Assembly: GCA_023443125.1 (NCBI GenBank)
Contig: JAEZVO010000075.1
Coordinates: 1 to 14,619 of the forward strand
DNA from: Actinomycetes bacterium
GTDB lineage: Bacteria > Actinomycetota > Actinomycetes > Propionibacteriales > Propionibacteriaceae
Direction: 5' to 3'
Length of the DNA: 14,619 bases
Below, piece by piece: positions 1 to 6,848 of the stretch. A program made the translations under genes and the position numbers. The notes under the pieces were generated by a model, which was not told the DNA's origin, did not search any database, and saw only the letters and a program-made list of their open reading frames with translations. Every line of letters begins with the position of its first letter. Within the stretch, counting starts at the first letter, position 1.

Positions 1-12
1 CTTGTTGGCAAC

Positions 13-54
13 CACCCGCGCTGGTTGGTCCCCCCACTACATTGGGGGCGGGTG
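13..54. terminator. nested inverted repeat downstream of cydB
   Basis: CACCCGC at 13-19 pairs with GCGGGTG at 48-54, and an inner CCCCCA (31-36) pairs with TGGGGG (43-48). It lies just beyond the cydB stop, so it could end cydAB transcription on the minus strand. There is no T-tract, and the window edge hides what lies further left. A smaller hairpin (CGCCGC 56-61 with GCGGCG 70-75) overlaps the cydB stop codon itself. Confidence 0.3.
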
Positions 55-65
55 TCGCCGCAGGA

Positions 66-1133
66 TTACGCGGCGGGGGACACGTCGTCGGGAATGGACT
101 TCGTGCTGATGCGCTTGTGGAACACCCAGTAGCTCCATGCCTGGTAGGCCAGCACGATCGGCACGAAGATGGCCGCGGCCACGGTCATGATGGTGAGCGT
201 CGTCTCCGACGAAGCGGCGGTGATCATGTTCAGGCGATCGCCGACGGCCACCGTCTCGTCCTGCGCGAAGCCGATGTTGCCGTACAGCTTCAAGAAGATG
301 CCGGTGAACAGCGTCACGATGGCGAGGCCGGTGCAGATGAATGCCCAACCGTCGCGGTCCCTCATCACCATGAATACAGCCACGACGAGCGCAACCACGC
401 TCAGGATTCCGACGATCCACGTGAGCACCGAGAAGTCGCCGAATTCGCTCTTCGCGGGGTAGGCGATGTTCTGCCAGAGCACGAAGATCGCGGTGAGCGC
501 GACGGTGACCCAGCCCATCTTGGTGCCGAAGCTCTTGGCCTTCTCATGTACGACGCCCGAGGTCTTCAGCGCCAGGAATGCGGAGCCGTGGAAGAGGCAG
601 ATTGCGACGAGCATCAGTCCGCCCACCAGGGCAAACGGCATGAACAGGCCGAAGAAGTTGCCGTTCCACAGCTTGCCGTCGTTCGGCAGAGCGGAGACGA
701 AGTTCGCGAATCCGACGCCGAACACCAGCGCGGGCAGGAACGAACCGAGCGCGGCGAACCAGTCGAGCATGTTGCGGTACTGCGACGTGTGGTGCTTCGA
801 GCGGTATTCGAAGGCCACGCCGCGCAGGATCAGGCCGATCAGTACGAGCAACAGGGGCAGGTATAGACCGGAGAACAGCGACGCGTACCAGCCCGGGAAG
901 GCTGCGAACATGGCGCCACCAGCGGTGAGCAGCCACACTTCGTTGCCGTCCCACAGGGGGCCGATGGTGTTGACGATGACGCGCTTCTCCTTGTCGTTGC
1001 CGCCGATGATCTTGATGAGCATCGCCACGCCGTAGTCGAAGCACTCGAGGAAGAAGTAGCCGATCCAGAGCACTGCGACGAGCAGGAACCAAACCAGCGT
1101 GAACGGGGGAACTGCGGTTTCAAGTAACAACAT
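66..1133 (-). CDS. cydB: cytochrome bd quinol oxidase subunit II (CydB)
   Basis: This is subunit II of cytochrome bd, the high-affinity membrane quinol:O2 oxidoreductase. CydB scaffolds CydA and its haems. The 355-residue protein is almost wholly hydrophobic helices. Near the N terminus it has the family stretch FLECFDYGVAML (about 28-39; the usual form is FLEGFDFGV, so Cys replaces the first Gly), then the conserved WDGNEVW at 61-67. The length is normal for actinobacterial CydB. The ATG at 1133 has AGGAG 8 nt upstream and lies 14 bp after the cydA stop, so the two genes form one operon. No cydC or cydD maturation transporter follows within the 65 bp left in the window. The family assignment is very secure. 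Confidence 0.97.
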   Translation of the reverse strand: MLLLETAVPPFTLVWFLLVAVLWIGYFFLECFDYGVAMLIKIIGGNDKEKRVIVNTIGPLWDGNEVWLLTAGGAMFAAFPGWYASLFSGLYLPLLLVLIGLILRGVAFEYRSKHHTSQYRNMLDWFAALGSFLPALVFGVGFANFVSALPNDGKLWNGNFFGLFMPFALVGGLMLVAICLFHGSAFLALKTSGVVHEKAKSFGTKMGWVTVALTAIFVLWQNIAYPAKSEFGDFSVLTWIVGILSVVALVVAVFMVMRDRDGWAFICTGLAIVTLFTGIFLKLYGNIGFAQDETVAVGDRLNMITAASSETTLTIMTVAAAIFVPIVLAYQAWSYWVFHKRISTKSIPDDVSPAA

Positions 1134-1147
1134 TGCTCCAGCTCCTC

Positions 1148-2674
1148 TCAGTACGCGAAGCTCATGGGCTTATCGGGGTCATCGTTGAGTTCGACGGGCT
1201 CCACGTCGGGAAGTCCGTGCTTGGTGTACTTCATGAACAGCCATACCTCGAGTACGGCGAGTCCGCCGTACAGCAAGGTGTAGACAATCATGGAGAACAG
1301 CACCTCGCCCGCGCTGACCGTCGGGGATACCGCTGAAGCGGTCGGAAGCACACCGACGACGATCCACGGCTGGCGGCCCATCTCGGCGAAGATCCAGCCG
1401 ACCGAGTTACCGAGCAACGGCAGCAACGGCAGGCCGAACGCGCAGGCGGTGAGGAACTTCGATGGCATCGGGTTGCGCCCGCCTCTCAGCATCACCAGCA
1501 CTACCGCGGCAATCGCCATTGCGATGAATCCGAGGGTCATCATGATGCGGAACGACCAGTAGCTCACGATGATGTCCGGGCGGTAGTTGAGGTCCATGTA
1601 GGACTTCTGGATTTCGGGTGAAATCGTGCCGTTCTGCGTGGCCTCGTACACCTGCTGCTGGAGCTTCTGCCGGCCTTCGTCGGCCATGAAGTAGCCCTCT
1701 TCCTGGAAGCGCTTGTCGAGATCATTGATGCCCTTGACCTCTTCCTGGCCAGCCAAGATGGAGAGCAGCTTCGGCACCTTCAGCTCAAAGACCGCTTCGG
1801 TGGCGCCGGGGTCGCCGATGGTGAGGAGCGAGAACGACGCGTCCTTCTCCGTCTCGAATAGACCCTCGGCGGCAGCGAGCTTCATGGGCTGCGTCTGCGC
1901 GATGGCCTTGGCCTGCATATCGCCGGTGAGGATCACGCCGAGGGAGGAAATCAACAACACCCAAGCGCCGAACTTCGTGGCCCAGCGCCAGGTCGTGATG
2001 TGCTCGTCGCTGGCGCCCTCGTCGCGCACCGCCTTGTTGAGCTTTGCGAGATGCCAGGCGGAAATGCCACAGATCAGACCGCCCGCGACCATGTAGGCAG
2101 CGGTGAGCGTGTGGGTGATGGTGGCGATGAACACCGGGTTGGTGAACAGGGCGCCGAAGCCAGCCAAGCCGTCGATTTCCGCGCGACCGGACTCGACGTT
2201 GAATACTGCACCGACGGGGTTCTGCATCCAGGAGTTGGCGGCGAGGATGAACACAGCCGAGATCATGGTGCCGATGGCTGCACAGTAGATGGTGGCGAGG
2301 TGAAGTTTCTTCGGCAGCTTGTCCCAGCCGAAGATCCACAAGCCAATGAACGTGGACTCGAGGAAGAATGCCAGCAGGGCTTCGAGCGCGAGCGGGGCGC
2401 CGAAGATATCACCGTTGAAGCGCGAGTACTCCGACCAGTTCATGCCGAACTGGAACTCCTGCACGATGCCGGTGACGACGCCGAGCGCGAAGTTAATCAG
2501 GAAGAGCTTGCCGAAGAACTTCGTCAGCTGCAGGAATCGGTGCTGTCCGGTCTTGACCCAGATGGTCTGTAGGACGGCTACCAGCATCGACAGCGCGATG
2601 GTGATCGGGACGAATAAGAAGTGGTAGACGGTGGTGATCCCGAATTGCCACCGTGCAAGGGTCACTGGATCCAT
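1148..2674 (-). CDS. cydA: cytochrome bd quinol oxidase subunit I (CydA)
   Basis: This is the catalytic subunit, which oxidises quinol and carries haems b558, b595 and d. The 508-residue protein shows His18 in YHFLFVPITI (b595/d site), His188 in THTLTAAYMVAGG (b558), and Met378 or Met379 in FRIMMTLG as the second b558 ligand. Glu98 and Glu106 of the proton path are in ALEALLAFFLEST. The quinol-loop motif MKLAAAEG is at 264-271 and GRQPW at 433-437. The Q-loop is the short type common in Gram-positive bacteria rather than the long E. coli type; this is judged from overall length. The ATG at 2674 has no clear Shine-Dalgarno but has a -10-like TAACCT exactly 6 nt upstream, suggesting a leaderless transcript. 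First gene of cydAB, divergent from a BlaI-type regulator. Confidence 0.97.
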   Translation of the reverse strand: MDPVTLARWQFGITTVYHFLFVPITIALSMLVAVLQTIWVKTGQHRFLQLTKFFGKLFLINFALGVVTGIVQEFQFGMNWSEYSRFNGDIFGAPLALEALLAFFLESTFIGLWIFGWDKLPKKLHLATIYCAAIGTMISAVFILAANSWMQNPVGAVFNVESGRAEIDGLAGFGALFTNPVFIATITHTLTAAYMVAGGLICGISAWHLAKLNKAVRDEGASDEHITTWRWATKFGAWVLLISSLGVILTGDMQAKAIAQTQPMKLAAAEGLFETEKDASFSLLTIGDPGATEAVFELKVPKLLSILAGQEEVKGINDLDKRFQEEGYFMADEGRQKLQQQVYEATQNGTISPEIQKSYMDLNYRPDIIVSYWSFRIMMTLGFIAMAIAAVVLVMLRGGRNPMPSKFLTACAFGLPLLPLLGNSVGWIFAEMGRQPWIVVGVLPTASAVSPTVSAGEVLFSMIVYTLLYGGLAVLEVWLFMKYTKHGLPDVEPVELNDDPDKPMSFAY

Positions 2675-2680
2675 GTGGGC

Positions 2681-2701
2681 AGGTTACTACGAATAGTCGT
2701 A
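2681..2701 (-). promoter_or_regulatory. cydA -10-like box with adjoining dyad operator
   Basis: Read on the minus strand, TAACCT (2686-2681) is a TAnnnT -10 match lying 6 nt before the cydA ATG. Immediately upstream is the dyad TACGA-ATAG-TCGTA at 2688-2701, which would fall between -10 and -35. No good -35 hexamer is visible. A repressor bound to the dyad would block polymerase; that reading is inference. Confidence 0.5.
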
Positions 2702-2750
2702 CATGGGCGAATAATGCTTGCTATCGGGTTCGGTGCGTCGCCTCCAGTCT

Positions 2751-2766
2751 CTACGACGTTTCGTAG
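2751..2766. promoter_or_regulatory. second TACGA-N4-TCGTA dyad operator
   Basis: CTACGA at 2751-2756 and TCGTAG at 2761-2766 flank CGTT. The same half-sites and spacing occur at 2688-2701. The two centres are 64 bp apart, close to six helical turns, which would put both dyads on one DNA face. BlaI/MecI/CopY repressors bind short dyads of this general kind as dimers, so the adjacent repressor is the obvious candidate ligand. Confidence 0.5.
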
Positions 2767-2812
2767 GAGAAAATGACTCCGGTGCCGCCCGATTTCTTCG
2801 ACTGTCACTATC

Positions 2813-3163
2813 ATGGTACGTATGGCATCGCGAGGAGAGCTAGAGCAGCGCATCATGGAGCTGTTGTGGGAGGCTGATGGACCCCGCTCTGTCGCGGACG
2901 TGCATCAAGAGCTCCGACGGGAGCGCGAGCTTGCCTATACGACGGTGATGACCGTGCTCGACAGGCTCGCCAAAAAGCACCTGGCCGACCGTGAGCTCGT
3001 GAACCGCGCCTGGCAGTACCGCGCCGCACATCCCCGACACGTCGTCGCGGCCAGGGAGCTTAAAGCACTCGTCGATGCCTTGCCCGAGGATGTGCGGCGC
3101 TTAGCCATCGCTGACTTCGGGGCCCAACTGAGCGACGCCGAACGCCGACTCGTCGCGGGGTAG
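2813..3163 (+). CDS. BlaI/MecI/CopY-family winged-helix repressor
   Basis: A small DNA-binding repressor of the Penicillinase_R family. The 116 residues hold a winged helix (about 8-70): helix 1 GELEQRIMELLW, the turn PRSVADVHQEL, the recognition helix AYTTVMTVLDRLAKKHL (41-57), then the wing ending WQYRAA. The short C-terminal part (about 75-116) would dimerise. No BlaR1-like M56 sensor peptidase lies in the window, so the signal is unknown. It is divergent from cydA with paired dyads between, making cydAB the likely target; such repressors next to cydAB are known in actinobacteria. No Shine-Dalgarno precedes the ATG at 2813. The ATG at 2822 has TATCAT 7 nt upstream and gives a protein starting MASRGELE, so a leaderless start there is equally plausible. 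Confidence 0.88.
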   Translation: MVRMASRGELEQRIMELLWEADGPRSVADVHQELRRERELAYTTVMTVLDRLAKKHLADRELVNRAWQYRAAHPRHVVAARELKALVDALPEDVRRLAIADFGAQLSDAERRLVAG

Positions 3164-3190
3164 CAGCGGGCGGCCCAGCCATCCCCGGTC

Positions 3191-3337
3191 GTCGAGTAGG
3201 CCCGAAGGGCCGTATCGAGACGCGGTGCCGGGGTTTCGGCACGCGAGCTTCGCTCGCTACTCAACCACCGGGCCTGACGCGGGCACCCCGCCCCATCCGG
3301 CCGTCGAGTAGGCGACGCAGTCGCCGTATCGAGACGC
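3191..3337. repeat. three copies of a GTCGAGTAG/GTATCGAGAC hairpin repeat
   Basis: Copy 1 (3191-3223) and copy 2 (3303-3337) share the flanks GTCGAGTAGG and GTATCGAGACGC around different hairpins: GGCCC-gaa-GGGCC and GGCGAC-gca-GTCGCC. Copy 3 (3232-3266) is inverted and more diverged, with hairpin GCGAGC-ttc-GCTCGC and flanks GGTTTCGGCAC and TACTCAACC. The stem bases differ but stay paired. Similar palindromic repeats are scattered between genes in many actinobacterial genomes (recalled, not searched). Lying between two convergent genes, they may also act as a two-way transcription stop. Confidence 0.8.
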
Positions 3338-3340
3338 TTG

Positions 3341-4390
3341 TCAGCGAGCCTGTAAGAGCGTTTTCTTCTGCTCCAGCGTCGCGGCGAGGTCGGCCTCCCA
3401 CTCCTTGCGCTGCTGCCTGGCCTGCGCGGCAGCCTTCTTGTCACCGCGCAACTCGATGGCCTCCTTGCGCACGTCGGTAGACGACTCGATGGCGCTTTCG
3501 ACGGTGCTCGCCGTGCCGTCGAGCGACTCCTTCAGCGCTGCCGTCGACATGGTCTGAGCGAGCTGCTCGCGCATGTCAGCCACGTCGAAGTCGGCCTCCG
3601 GCCAGCACGGTTTCATGTCGACGAGCGCGCGGGTGATGATTTCAGTGATGGCGGCGCGGGCGTACCACTTCCGGTCGGCAGGCACGACGTACCAGGGCGC
3701 GTGTTCGGTGTTCGTGAAGCGGAACACGTCGGCATAGGCCTCTTGGTAGTCGTCCCACTTGGCGCGAGTTTTGAGGTCGCTTGCCGAGAACTTCCAGCGC
3801 TTGTCAGGACGATCAAGGCGCTCCATGAGCCGTTGGGCCTGCTCGTCGTAACTCACCATGAGCGCGAACTTCAGCACGGTGGTGCCGTTCTCGACGAGCT
3901 TCTCCTCGAAGCGGTTGATCTCGGTGTAGCGCTTTCGCCACACATCCTCCGGCACGATGTTGTCGACGCGCTGCACCAGCACATCTTCGTAGTGCGAGCG
4001 ATCGAACAAGCCGATGCGACCTGGCGCCGGCAGCGCTCGGCGGATGCGCCACAGAAAGTGGTGCGATGCCTCCTCCTTCGTCGGCACCCCGAACGATCGC
4101 ACTTGCACCCCCTGCGGGTCGACCATGCCCATGACATGCCTAGCCACACCGCCCTTGCCGGCGGTATCGAGCCCCTGCACCACGACGAGCAACGAACGTT
4201 CGCCGCCAGCTCGACCCTCCGCGAAGAGTCGCTCCTGCAGCTCCGCGAGGAGCTCTCCACGCGCGGCCATGACGCGCTTGCCGTCGGACTTCTTGCCGCT
4301 GAAGCCAGGCTTACCGTGCCGATCAAAGGCAGCGAGGTCGAAGTGGTCGGTGACGCGCAGCATGTCGCGGGGGTCCGTGTTCCAGCTCAT
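3341..4390 (-). CDS. PPK2-family polyphosphate kinase / polyphosphate:nucleotide phosphotransferase
   Basis: A cytosolic kinase that transfers phosphate between inorganic polyphosphate and nucleotides. Walker A is GLDTAGKGG (73-81), Walker B FDRSHYEDVLV (129-139), and the lid module is DRPDKRWKFSASDLKTRAKW (193-212). The core resembles the single-domain PPK2 enzymes often named polyphosphate:AMP/ADP phosphotransferase, but nucleotide choice cannot be read from sequence. About 85 residues after the core (262-349) extend past the usual end. The last 40 are rich in Lys, Glu, Arg, Ala and Gln and look like a coiled coil. The ATG at 4390 has GGAAGG about 6 nt upstream, which fixes the start. The stop is 3 bp from the last hairpin repeat. 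It lies 80 bp after the YbhB-like gene and may be cotranscribed with it. Confidence 0.93.
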   Translation of the reverse strand: MSWNTDPRDMLRVTDHFDLAAFDRHGKPGFSGKKSDGKRVMAARGELLAELQERLFAEGRAGGERSLLVVVQGLDTAGKGGVARHVMGMVDPQGVQVRSFGVPTKEEASHHFLWRIRRALPAPGRIGLFDRSHYEDVLVQRVDNIVPEDVWRKRYTEINRFEEKLVENGTTVLKFALMVSYDEQAQRLMERLDRPDKRWKFSASDLKTRAKWDDYQEAYADVFRFTNTEHAPWYVVPADRKWYARAAITEIITRALVDMKPCWPEADFDVADMREQLAQTMSTAALKESLDGTASTVESAIESSTDVRKEAIELRGDKKAAAQARQQRKEWEADLAATLEQKKTLLQAR

Positions 4391-4470
4391 GGGTGCCCTT
4401 CCGGTAGGTGACGTTCCATTCTGCCAGTAATGACGCCGGTGGCGACCCGTTCTGCTCCGCTCGCGATGCG

Positions 4471-4980
4471 TCAGTTCTCCCAGGTGCCGACGATCGACCC
4501 GCGCGCGAGCACGTGGCCGACGGTCTGGAATGCGGCCGCTGTGGCCGAGGTGTGCTCGTCGACATCGAGCAGCGTGTCGAGCGCGTGCACGGTGAAGTAG
4601 TAGCGGTGTGGGCCGTGGCCCTCCGGCGGGGCCGACCCCAGATAGCCCAGGCCGCCGCCATCGTGCTTTAGGACGACGGCGCCGTCGGGGAGGTTGCTGT
4701 TCGCATCACGATCAAGGCTGCGCAGTGTGGGCGGCAAGTTCACCACCGACCAGTGCCACCAGCCCGCAGGCGTTGGGGCATCCGGATCATAGACGTGGAG
4801 GTAGATGGACTTCGTGCCCTCAGGCACCTCCGACCACGCCAACTGCGGGCTCACATCGCGGCCGCCCGCACCCACGAACTCGGCGGTGCATTCGAGCGGC
4901 AGGGAGCCGCCGTCGGAAAAATCTTCGCTGGTGACGGTCAGCGTTGCGCCACCGTCGATGCCGTTGTATGGATCTCGCAT
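4471..4980 (-). CDS. YbhB/YbcL-family PEBP-like protein
   Basis: A 169-residue protein of the phosphatidylethanolamine-binding (Raf kinase inhibitor-like) family. Bacterial members are small soluble proteins with an anion-binding pocket and no settled role. Visible signatures are the pocket strand YDPDAPTPAGWWHW (about 63-76), VVNLPP just after, and GPHRYYFTVHALD near residue 130, all in the usual order. The length is typical. The start MRDPYNGI at 4980 is chosen because family members begin close to this point, with GC-rich GGGGG-ct before the ATG as a weak ribosome site. A longer frame up to 5256 would overlap the 3' end of the aldo/keto reductase gene and adds no family sequence. No signal peptide is seen. 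Confidence 0.9.
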   Translation of the reverse strand: MRDPYNGIDGGATLTVTSEDFSDGGSLPLECTAEFVGAGGRDVSPQLAWSEVPEGTKSIYLHVYDPDAPTPAGWWHWSVVNLPPTLRSLDRDANSNLPDGAVVLKHDGGGLGYLGSAPPEGHGPHRYYFTVHALDTLLDVDEHTSATAAAFQTVGHVLARGSIVGTWEN

Positions 4981-5057
4981 AGCCCCCACTTCACCAAATC
5001 TGGGCGAAGGTTGCAGGAAAACCGCGAAACAGCACCGACGGCAGCCACTCGCCGCGA

Positions 5058-6071
5058 CTAGGTGAGGCGCTCCTTCGGCGACGACTCGTAGGTGCGCTGC
5101 GCGTCCTTCTCGGCCACTTCGTCCAGTACTTCGTTGACGGCGTCCCACACATCGTCGCCGATGGGGTTGTTTGAAGCTTCGACGTTTTCCGCCACCTGCT
5201 CGGGGCGCGACGCTCCGATGATCGCCGCCGCGACGTTGGGGTTGTGCAGCACCCACGCAATCGCGAGCTGCGCCATGGTGAGGCCGGCCTCGTCGGCGAT
5301 GGGGCGCAGCTTCTGCACCTGTTCGACGGCCTGCTGGTTGTCTAGGAAACGGGCCACCATGTTCTTGCCGCCCTTGTCATCGGTAGCACGGGAGCCGGCG
5401 GGTGGCTGCTCGCCAGGCTTGTACTTGCCGGTAAGTACGCCCTGCGCGACGGGCGACCACACGATTTGCGACACCCCGAGCTCGTCGCACGTGGGCACGA
5501 CCTTGTCTTCGATCACACGCCACAGCGCGGAATACTGCGGCTGGTTGGTGACCAGCTGGAACCCGAGCTGACGAGCCATCTGATGGCCTTCGCGGATCTG
5601 CTCAGCCGTCCACTCCGAGACGCCGATGTACAGTGCCTTACCCTGGCGCACCACGTCGGCGAATGCCTGCATGGTTTCCTCCAGCGGCGTCTCGTAGTCG
5701 TAGCGGTGGGCTTGATAGATGTCGACGTAATCGGTCTGCAGCCGCTCCAGCGACCCGTTGATGGACTCCATGATGTGCTTGCGTGAGAGCCCGGTGTCGT
5801 TCGCGCCGCCCGGCCCTGTGGGCCAATACACCTTGGTGAAGATTTCGAGCGATTCGCGACGCTGACCCTTCAGCGCCTCGCCCAGCACCGATTCAGCGAC
5901 GGTGTTGGCGTACACATCGGCGGTGTCGAAGCTGGTGATGCCTGCGTCGAGCGCGGCGTGGACGCACTTGGTGGCTACCTCGTTTTCCACCTGGGAGCCG
6001 TGGGTGAGCCAGTTGCCGTAGGTGATCTCGGAGATCTTGAGACCGGAGTTTCCTGCATAGCGATACTTCAT
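5058..6071 (-). CDS. aldo/keto reductase, Kv-beta-like (AKR)
   Basis: An NADPH-dependent oxidoreductase with the AKR TIM barrel, closest in pattern to potassium-channel beta-subunit-like reductases (MKYRYAGNSGLKISEITYG start). The catalytic tetrad is visible: Asp49 and Tyr54 in FDTADVY, Lys80 in IFTK, and His122 in YQAHRYD. The cofactor-binding end has SPVAQGVLTGKY and, near the C terminus, IIGASRPEQVAENV. The 337 residues match the family. The substrate is unknown; relatives reduce methylglyoxal and other small aldehydes. The ATG at 6071 has GGAGG only 1 nt away, too close for an ideal ribosome site, but TAGGGT lies 6 nt upstream with CTGTCA 17 nt further up, so a leaderless mRNA is likely. 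The YbhB-like gene follows 77 bp downstream. Confidence 0.94.
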   Translation of the reverse strand: MKYRYAGNSGLKISEITYGNWLTHGSQVENEVATKCVHAALDAGITSFDTADVYANTVAESVLGEALKGQRRESLEIFTKVYWPTGPGGANDTGLSRKHIMESINGSLERLQTDYVDIYQAHRYDYETPLEETMQAFADVVRQGKALYIGVSEWTAEQIREGHQMARQLGFQLVTNQPQYSALWRVIEDKVVPTCDELGVSQIVWSPVAQGVLTGKYKPGEQPPAGSRATDDKGGKNMVARFLDNQQAVEQVQKLRPIADEAGLTMAQLAIAWVLHNPNVAAAIIGASRPEQVAENVEASNNPIGDDVWDAVNEVLDEVAEKDAQRTYESSPKERLT

Positions 6072-6077
6072 ACCTCC

Positions 6078-6106
6078 ACCCTAGTTGGGGGTTGGGAGGG
6101 TGACAG
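6078..6106 (-). promoter_or_regulatory. promoter of the aldo/keto reductase gene
   Basis: On the minus strand, CTGTCA (6106-6101; 4 of 6 to TTGACA) and TAGGGT (6083-6078; TAnnnT) are separated by 17 nt, with the ATG 6 nt after the -10. Transcription would begin at or beside the start codon. Confidence 0.45.
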
Positions 6107-6114
6107 ACGCCAGC

Positions 6115-6191
6115 TAACCCGATATCCACACACGTTTGCTCAGAAGCTCGATTTTGGGCGATTTCAGCAAACGCGTGTGGATATCGGGTTA
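6115..6191. repeat. 26-bp near-perfect inverted repeat with 25-nt loop
   Basis: Arms at 6115-6140 and 6166-6191 match at 25 of 26 positions. The ends read TAACCCGATATCC and GGATATCGGGTTA; the one mismatch is in the CACACACG/CGCGTGTG part. The loop 6141-6165 is AT-richer than its surroundings. It lies between the membrane-protein stop (6234) and the reductase promoter. No T-run follows on the minus strand, so it is not a standard terminator. It could be a small non-coding mobile repeat or an RNA-forming element. Confidence 0.85.
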
Positions 6192-6233
6192 GGTATTGCC
6201 TGGCACCACTGCGCATCCGCGAGGAGGTGCGTG

Positions 6234-6845
6234 TCACCCGCTGGTCGCGATGCCCCTTGCCTGCACATGCTGGCGGATGGAGTCCGCCAGCGACGACCAT
6301 TGGTTGGACGGCACTACGCTGCCCACATTGAACGTGACCACGTTGCCTTGCCTGGTTGGGAAGTGCTGCATGGCGCCGCTGAGTTGCTGGGCGTCGTCTA
6401 CGGTGACGCGCACGAGGAATGTCCCATCGAGGACGCCAGCCGTGTCGGTGAGCTGGTTGGCGAGCCTCTTCCCTGCGGAAGGCATCACGGATCGGTTGAA
6501 ACGCACCAGGGTCTCAACCGCGGCCACGTTGTTCCAGTGGACCTGCGCATCACCGTTGCCGATGCCGGCATCATTGAGTAAGAGCGCAGGTTTCGACAGG
6601 TCAACCTTTTGCCTCAGTTGTTTCTCCTTAGCGGACACGCCGAGGCCGACCAGGGCGAGCCCCAGCAGTGGCACTGCCGCCAACATCATCCACTCACCGG
6701 TGCTGATGGAGGCGGCGACGGTCGCCACAATGAGAGCGATGAACACGACGCCGATGATGACGGCACCGAGCTTCTGCTTGGTCTGGCGATTGGGATCGGG
6801 GTACGCCACAACATCAGGGATGGCCCCGCCGTACGTGTAGTTCAT
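6234..6845 (-). CDS. hypothetical two-helix membrane protein downstream of treZ
   Basis: I do not recognise a named family. The 203 residues start with a short Tyr/Pro-rich head. Two hydrophobic helices follow (about 26-45, LGAVIIGVVFIALIVATVAA, and 52-70, WMMLAAVPLLGLALVGLGV) with a short turn between, then about 130 soluble residues. The soluble part has a VHWNNVAAVETL stretch and beta-type spacing that recalls the PH-like domains of small actinobacterial membrane proteins; that is a guess. The ATG at 6845 lies 3 nt after the treZ stop, and its GGAAGG ribosome site sits inside the last treZ codons, so translation is probably coupled. A role in trehalose metabolism is not shown by anything else. 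Confidence 0.8.
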   Translation of the reverse strand: MNYTYGGAIPDVVAYPDPNRQTKQKLGAVIIGVVFIALIVATVAASISTGEWMMLAAVPLLGLALVGLGVSAKEKQLRQKVDLSKPALLLNDAGIGNGDAQVHWNNVAAVETLVRFNRSVMPSAGKRLANQLTDTAGVLDGTFLVRVTVDDAQQLSGAMQHFPTRQGNVVTFNVGSVVPSNQWSSLADSIRQHVQARGIATSG

Positions 6846-6848
6846 GGT

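Noticed and set aside
42..866. 274-codon + strand frame opposite cydB
   Set aside because: Antisense to an unmistakable CydB; the translation is His/Glu/Arg-rich without domain signs.
3701..4411. 236-codon + strand frame opposite the PPK2 gene
   Set aside because: Shadow of the PPK2 reading frame, which has intact Walker motifs.
4981..5256. N-terminal extension of the YbhB-like protein up to 5256
   Set aside because: It overlaps the 3' end of the aldo/keto reductase gene in another frame, is Arg-rich, and adds no PEBP sequence.
6115..6191. Ordinary intrinsic terminator
   Set aside because: The arms are too long, the loop is 25 nt, and no T-run follows on either strand.
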